Assembly: GCA_018817545.1 (NCBI GenBank)
Contig: JAHITL010000045.1
Location: 1-9,927, forward strand
Reading direction: 5' to 3'
DNA from: Patescibacteria group bacterium
GTDB lineage: Bacteria; Patescibacteriota; Patescibacteriia; Patescibacteriales; GWC2-42-12
Length of the DNA: 9,927 nucleotides
In this document: piece after piece, positions 6,747-9,927 of the stretch
Layout: each line of letters starts with the position of its first letter
Numbering within the stretch: the first letter of the stretch is position 1
Made by a program: the position numbers and the translations under genes
Notes under the pieces: model-generated
What the model was told of the DNA's origin: nothing
The model's input: only the letters and a program-made list of their open reading frames with translations
Databases searched by the model: none

Positions 6747-6750
6747 AAAA

Positions 6751-6812
6751 TAGGAATTAGGAATTAGGAATCAGGAATTAGGGGGGGGCACACTTTTAGT
6801 TCCTAATTCCTG
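6751..6812. repeat. AATTAGG heptad array, C8/G8 tract and inverted partner
   Basis: Four heptads (AATTAGG, AATTAGG, AATCAGG, AATTAGG) fill 6755-6782 and run into eight G residues (6781-6788). CAGGAATTAGG (6772-6782) has a perfect inverted partner CCTAATTCCTG (6802-6812) that lies in the last codons of the flippase, so the flippase stop codon lies in the 19-nt loop. The array is between the flippase and the glycosyltransferase start. The same heptads recur at 8809-8843. Confidence 0.85.
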
Positions 6813-8217
6813 CTAATGCGATATCTTGTTTTGTTATTCCTCCTAAAAAATAAAGAGAAACAAAATAAACAATCATTGCTATTACTAAAATTAATAATAA
6901 ATTTAATTTAGTTAATAAAAGAAAAATTGCAATAAACATAATCAGAGAGGCTAATAAAGATTTTAATAAAATTGCTAAATTTGGCTTAAATTCAGTAAAT
7001 TTAGCAAGTAAATAGCAAGAGAATAGAGCGATAACTAATTCGCTATAAACAGTTACCCATGCGGCGCCAAAATAAGAATATTTAGGAATAAAAATTAAAT
7101 ATCCTATCAAGGCAGTAATTGCTGTAAATATATAAATAGTAATTAATTCTTTTTGCTTATTAATGGCAATAATTCCGTGAGCAAATAGACAGCTAAAGAA
7201 AATAATAGCTGAAGCTAAAATTAAAATTTTAAGAATTTCTCCTGATAAAGCAAAACTTGAGCCAGCTATTAATATCATCAATGGTTGAGCAACCAGCTGA
7301 GTACCTAAAAGTATAGGAATGGCAGCAATGATTGAGAGGTCAAATGATTTTTGTAGAATGTTTTTGAAACGTTTTGTATCTTTAGTTATCCAGCTGGCTG
7401 CTAAAATAGGTAGAATAATGCCGGCAAACATAAAAGGTAGTGTTGTTAAAATATCAATTACTTTATAAGCAGCGCCATAGATTCCAACTTCTGCTTGAGT
7501 TTTTAATAAAGATAAAATTAAAGTATCTGTCCTTAAGTAAATTAAATTAAATGTTATTGTAACAGCTAACGGCCAAGATCTTTGGAAAATTAACAGCCAA
7601 ACATTAATGTCTATTTCTAGTTTAATTTTAGCGTAACGACGAGATGGATAATAATGAATAATAAAACTAATAATACTACTTATTACAGTTGCTATCATAA
7701 TACCAATTAACCCATAGTTAAAATAGACAGCTAAAATAACTCCGATTAACAAAGCTAATCTGCTGATTACTTCTGCTAAAGAAACAACTATCATTTGCAA
7801 ATGTTTTTGAAAAATTCCTACAAGAATTTGATTTAAAGCAGTAAAGAAAAAAGAAAGAGAGGCAATAATTACTCCCATTTTTATTAAAGGATCGTATGGA
7901 AAAAAAAGAACTATTAATGGGGCTAATCCTAAAAAGATAATTGCGGAGATTAAACGAAGACTAAAAAGATTGCTTAAAATTTTATTTTGATCTATTTTTG
8001 GGTCACTAATCATTTGCGTTGTTACTAAAGTAAGCCCTAAATCTGCAATTACGCCAAAAAAAGATAAAAAAGTTATAATTGTTGTATATTGACCAAAACC
8101 GACTTGATCAAGTTGACGAGTCATAATGGCTATTGTTATTAGACCCAAAAAAGTAGCAATGCCTTTACCAATTATTTGAATAATAGTATTGTGAGCGATT
8201 TTAGTAGCAAGTTGCAT
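6796..8217 (-). CDS. Oligosaccharide flippase (Wzx-like, MOP superfamily)
   Basis: An integral membrane protein, probably moving lipid-linked oligosaccharides across the cytoplasmic membrane. The 473 residues form about 12-14 hydrophobic segments, the usual size for polysaccharide biosynthesis proteins. Family features include the amphipathic N-terminus, TRQLDQVGFGQYTTI at 33-47 after the first helix, FQRSWPLAVT at 211-220, and the block RTDTLILSLL and VGIYGAAYKVID at 229-255 in the middle of the protein. The last residues (AGIRN) are encoded by an inverted heptad repeat, so the extreme C-terminus may have been altered by repeat insertion. The start ATG (8215-8217) lacks a Shine-Dalgarno sequence. 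It is divergent from the pilin-like gene and precedes the glycosyltransferase. The substrate cannot be inferred. Confidence 0.9.
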   Translation of the reverse strand: MQLATKIAHNTIIQIIGKGIATFLGLITIAIMTRQLDQVGFGQYTTIITFLSFFGVIADLGLTLVTTQMISDPKIDQNKILSNLFSLRLISAIIFLGLAPLIVLFFPYDPLIKMGVIIASLSFFFTALNQILVGIFQKHLQMIVVSLAEVISRLALLIGVILAVYFNYGLIGIMIATVISSIISFIIHYYPSRRYAKIKLEIDINVWLLIFQRSWPLAVTITFNLIYLRTDTLILSLLKTQAEVGIYGAAYKVIDILTTLPFMFAGIILPILAASWITKDTKRFKNILQKSFDLSIIAAIPILLGTQLVAQPLMILIAGSSFALSGEILKILILASAIIFFSCLFAHGIIAINKQKELITIYIFTAITALIGYLIFIPKYSYFGAAWVTVYSELVIALFSCYLLAKFTEFKPNLAILLKSLLASLIMFIAIFLLLTKLNLLLILVIAMIVYFVSLYFLGGITKQDIALAGIRN

Positions 8218-8225
8218 AAGTTTTA

Positions 8226-8254
8226 TTGTTTTTTTTGTTGCTTTTAGGTATAAT
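8226..8254 (+). promoter_or_regulatory. Candidate promoter for the pilin-like gene
   Basis: TTGTTT (8226-8231) and TATAAT (8249-8254) are spaced by exactly 17 bp in the divergent intergenic region. Transcription from about 8261 would give a leader of about 46 nt before ATG at 8307. A second, poorer candidate is TTGACT (8271-8276) with TATAAC (8292-8297, 15 bp spacing), which would yield an almost leaderless mRNA. Confidence 0.5.
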
Positions 8255-8306
8255 AATTACAAAAATACTTTTGACTTTTAACTTACTTAACTATAACATA
8301 AAAAAT

Positions 8307-8807
8307 ATGAAAATGACTAAGTATTATTTTTCTGATTTTAAAAAGATTCTAAAGGGTCTGTCGCCGAATCCCCCGCAAATGCGGGGTATTCGGCGACAGA
8401 CCCTAAAACATTCTGCAAGTTTTATTTTATTGTTGTTTATTGTGTTTTCAATGATTAATTTTTCTTTTATTAGCAATGCTAATGCAGTAAATTGGTTGGA
8501 TAAAGTTAGCGTCGGTGGATTAGACAAGGTCGGCGCAGTTTATGGGCAAGATAAAAGCCAACCAAGTAAAGCAATTATAGTTGTTGCAACTACTGTTAAT
8601 ATAGTTTTGGGTTTGTTGGGGATTATTTTTTTGATTTTAATTCTTTACGCTGGTTTTAACTGGATGACAGCAGGAGGAGAAGAAGAGAAAGTTACCAAAG
8701 CAACGGAAACAATTACGAGAGCTGTTATTGGTTTAATAATAATTTTAGCTTCTTTTGCTATTTCTAAACTTGTTATTAGTCAAATTCTTTCAGCGACTCA
8801 TCAGTGA
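8307..8807 (+). CDS. Pilin-like protein (T4SS_pilin/VirB2-like), two membrane helices
   Basis: The start is set at ATG 8307 rather than the upstream in-frame TTG at 8226, which coincides with the promoter -35. This gives 166 residues: a basic n-region, a signal hydrophobic core at about 38-55, a likely signal peptidase I site after SNANA (residue 60), and a short linker. Two membrane helices follow at about 89-118 and 138-159, separated by the polar turn MTAGGEEEKVTKATETI at 120-136. YAGFNWMTAGGEEEKV is typical of the small pilins common in Patescibacteria and related to conjugative VirB2/TrbC pilins. The role in pili or DNA transfer is inferred, as no other secretion genes are present. Oddly, residues 16-33 (KGLSPNPPQMRGIRRQTL) come from an in-frame palindromic element. 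The signal peptide n-region is therefore unusually long. Confidence 0.82.
   Translation: MKMTKYYFSDFKKILKGLSPNPPQMRGIRRQTLKHSASFILLLFIVFSMINFSFISNANAVNWLDKVSVGGLDKVGAVYGQDKSQPSKAIIVVATTVNIVLGLLGIIFLILILYAGFNWMTAGGEEEKVTKATETITRAVIGLIIILASFAISKLVISQILSATHQ
8353..8404. repeat. Palindromic element copy F, in frame inside the pilin gene
   Basis: The arms AGGGTCTGTCGCCGAAT (8353-8369) and ATTCGGCGACAGACCCT (8388-8404) are perfect 17-nt inverted repeats. The centre holds a second perfect stem CCCCGC (8371-8376) and GCGGGG (8381-8386) with loop AAAT. Only one C/T mismatch separates the two stems. This is the best-conserved copy in the window, and it has no stop codon in the pilin frame. Confidence 0.95.
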
Positions 8808-8808
8808 T

Positions 8809-8843
8809 AATTAGGAATTAGGAATCAGGAATTAGGAATCAGG
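8809..8843. repeat. AATTAGG/AATCAGG heptad array
   Basis: Five heptads (AATTAGG, AATTAGG, AATCAGG, AATTAGG, AATCAGG) begin 1 bp after the pilin stop codon. They are the same units as at 6755-6782, so this is a dispersed tandem repeat. TATAAT follows at 8845-8850 and could be the -10 of the next gene, but no good -35 is visible. Confidence 0.9.
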
Positions 8844-8885
8844 ATATAATTTTGTTGGCTTATAGTTCTTAACATTTATACTCTT

Positions 8886-9884
8886 ATGAAGATTGTTTTT
8901 AAAATATTTATCTCTTTAGTTATTATTTTTCTTCTTATTTTTATTTTTAGCAGAGGACATATTTATGATAAAAAAGAATTAGAATATGGCTTAACTTTTT
9001 CTAAAAAGCAAGCGCAAAATTTAGGGCTTGATTGGCAAAAAGTTTATTTGGATATATTTAATGATTTAAAAGTAAAAAAAATTCGTTTACCAGCTTATTG
9101 GAATGAAATTGAAATTTCTAAAAATCAATATTTTTGGGATGATATGGATTGGCAGATTGAACAAGCAGAGAAAGCTCATGCAGAAGTAATTTTAGCAGTT
9201 GGAGGTCGTTTACCACGTTGGCCAGAATGTCATTTTCCTGAGTGGGTTAATAATATTACAAAAGAACAGAGAGAAGAGGCTATATTGGTTTATGTTAAAA
9301 ATGTTATTGAAAGATATAAAAATAAGCAATCAATTAAAATTTGGCAAATTGAAAATGAACCGTTTTTATCTCATTTTGGCAGTTGCCCAACTTTAAATAG
9401 TAAATTTTTAGATCAAGAAATTGCTTTAGCAAAAAGTTTAGATAGTAGGCCAATTATGGTAACTGATTCTGGTGAACTCTCTTTGTGGGTGTCATCTGCT
9501 ATGCGCGCAGATATTTTCGGTACATCTATATATTTACATACTTATTCTAAATTGTTTAAAAATTATATTGATTATCCAATTACACCAGCTTTTTTTCGTT
9601 TAAAAAAGAATTTAGCTGGAATTTTTGCTCATCCTAAGGAATGGATTGTTATTGAACTTCAGGCTGAGCCTTGGGGAAAAAGCCCTTATCAGAACTTGAC
9701 TCAAGCTGAGCGAGAGCGTACTATGAATTTAGAAAAATTTAGGGATATAATAGATTTTTCTAGCAAAACAGGTTTTCGTCAATTTTATCTTTGGGGAGTT
9801 GAATGGTGGTATTGGGAAAAAGAGAAAAATAATAATCAGGCACTTTGGGAAGAAGCAAAAATGTTGTTTAAAGATGTAAGATGA
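8886..9884 (+). CDS. Membrane-anchored or secreted clan GH-A glycoside hydrolase
   Basis: It probably hydrolyses a beta-linked glycan outside the cytoplasmic membrane. The 332 residues begin with a signal or anchor (MKIVFKIFISLVIIFLLIFI, no obvious cleavage site), then a (beta/alpha)8-like domain. KKIRLPAYWNEIEISKNQYF at 64-83 is typical of the early strands. WQIENEPF at 153-160 supplies the clan GH-A Asn-Glu pair, with Glu158 the likely acid/base. WIVIELQAEPWG at 253-264 supplies the likely nucleophile Glu257. YLWGVEWWYWEK at 301-312 is an aromatic-rich end strand expected to line the sugar site. The protein is compact, without a binding module. It lies 78 bp after the pilin gene on the same strand. 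GH5, GH39 or a related family is possible, and the substrate is unknown. Confidence 0.8.
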   Translation: MKIVFKIFISLVIIFLLIFIFSRGHIYDKKELEYGLTFSKKQAQNLGLDWQKVYLDIFNDLKVKKIRLPAYWNEIEISKNQYFWDDMDWQIEQAEKAHAEVILAVGGRLPRWPECHFPEWVNNITKEQREEAILVYVKNVIERYKNKQSIKIWQIENEPFLSHFGSCPTLNSKFLDQEIALAKSLDSRPIMVTDSGELSLWVSSAMRADIFGTSIYLHTYSKLFKNYIDYPITPAFFRLKKNLAGIFAHPKEWIVIELQAEPWGKSPYQNLTQAERERTMNLEKFRDIIDFSSKTGFRQFYLWGVEWWYWEKEKNNNQALWEEAKMLFKDVR

Positions 9885-9927
9885 AAGTTAAAAGTTAAGA
9901 TTGGCATGAAATGAGAGTATCCTAAAA

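Noticed and set aside
8226..8306. Upstream TTG start extending the pilin by 27 residues
   Set aside because: The TTG coincides with the -35 of a good 17-bp-spaced promoter, and the extension would add a second hydrophobic stretch before the signal peptide. ATG at 8307 is preferred.
8324..8527. Minus-strand open frame of 67 codons opposite the pilin gene
   Set aside because: It exists because the palindromic element is open on both strands; the + strand protein has a signal peptide and recognisable helices.
9199..9396. Plus-strand open frame of 65 codons inside the glycoside hydrolase
   Set aside because: It is in another frame of a gene with clear catalytic motifs.
9885..9927. Possible next gene start at ATG 9881 or 9906
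   Set aside because: Both frames close within a few codons (TAA, TGA); nothing is seen after the hydrolase stop in the remaining 43 bp.

Overview
This AT-rich window looks like part of a bacterial chromosome from the Candidate Phyla Radiation (Patescibacteria). That assignment is an inference. It rests on a small two-helix pilin of the T4SS_pilin type, a CMP kinase of the short archaeal type, the DksA-LspA gene order, start codons without Shine-Dalgarno sequences, and dispersed palindromic repeats. TGA acts as a normal stop for several genes, so the UGA-glycine code of Gracilibacteria and Absconditabacteria is unlikely. No phylum-level marker is present, so a finer placement is not possible.

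Layout: on the + strand the window opens with the last codons of a DksA/TraR zinc-finger protein, then lspA (signal peptidase II). Converging on lspA is a long minus-strand block. Read in its own direction it runs: flippase, family 4-like glycosyltransferase, RluA-family pseudouridine synthase, CMP kinase, rplS (L19), tRNA-Leu(GAG), tRNA-Val(TAC), aspS, tsaE. Divergent from the flippase, on the + strand, lie the pilin-like gene and a membrane-anchored clan GH-A glycoside hydrolase.

Functionally, 610-5432 is mostly translation: tRNA modification (TsaE), aminoacylation (AspRS), two tRNAs, L19, rRNA pseudouridylation and a CMP kinase. The segment 5622-9884 is surface-directed: lipid-linked glycan export, glycosyl transfer, an exported pilin subunit and an exported glycosidase.

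The most unusual feature is a family of about 40-50 bp palindromic elements with arms like TAGGGTCTGTCGCCGAATA. Six full, partial or decayed copies occur at 85, 554, 1037, 3069, 3291 and 8353. They sit at gene edges, flank the tRNA pair, form the C-terminal tail of LspA, and lie in frame inside the n-region of the pilin signal peptide. Two of the three reading frames through the element are open, which recalls the Rickettsia palindromic elements. Older copies differ from the consensus arm by G:C to A:T transitions. Other repeats are a 9-nt tandem array upstream of the CMP kinase, AATTAGG heptad arrays at two loci, and a GGATTCC...GGAATGAC palindrome.
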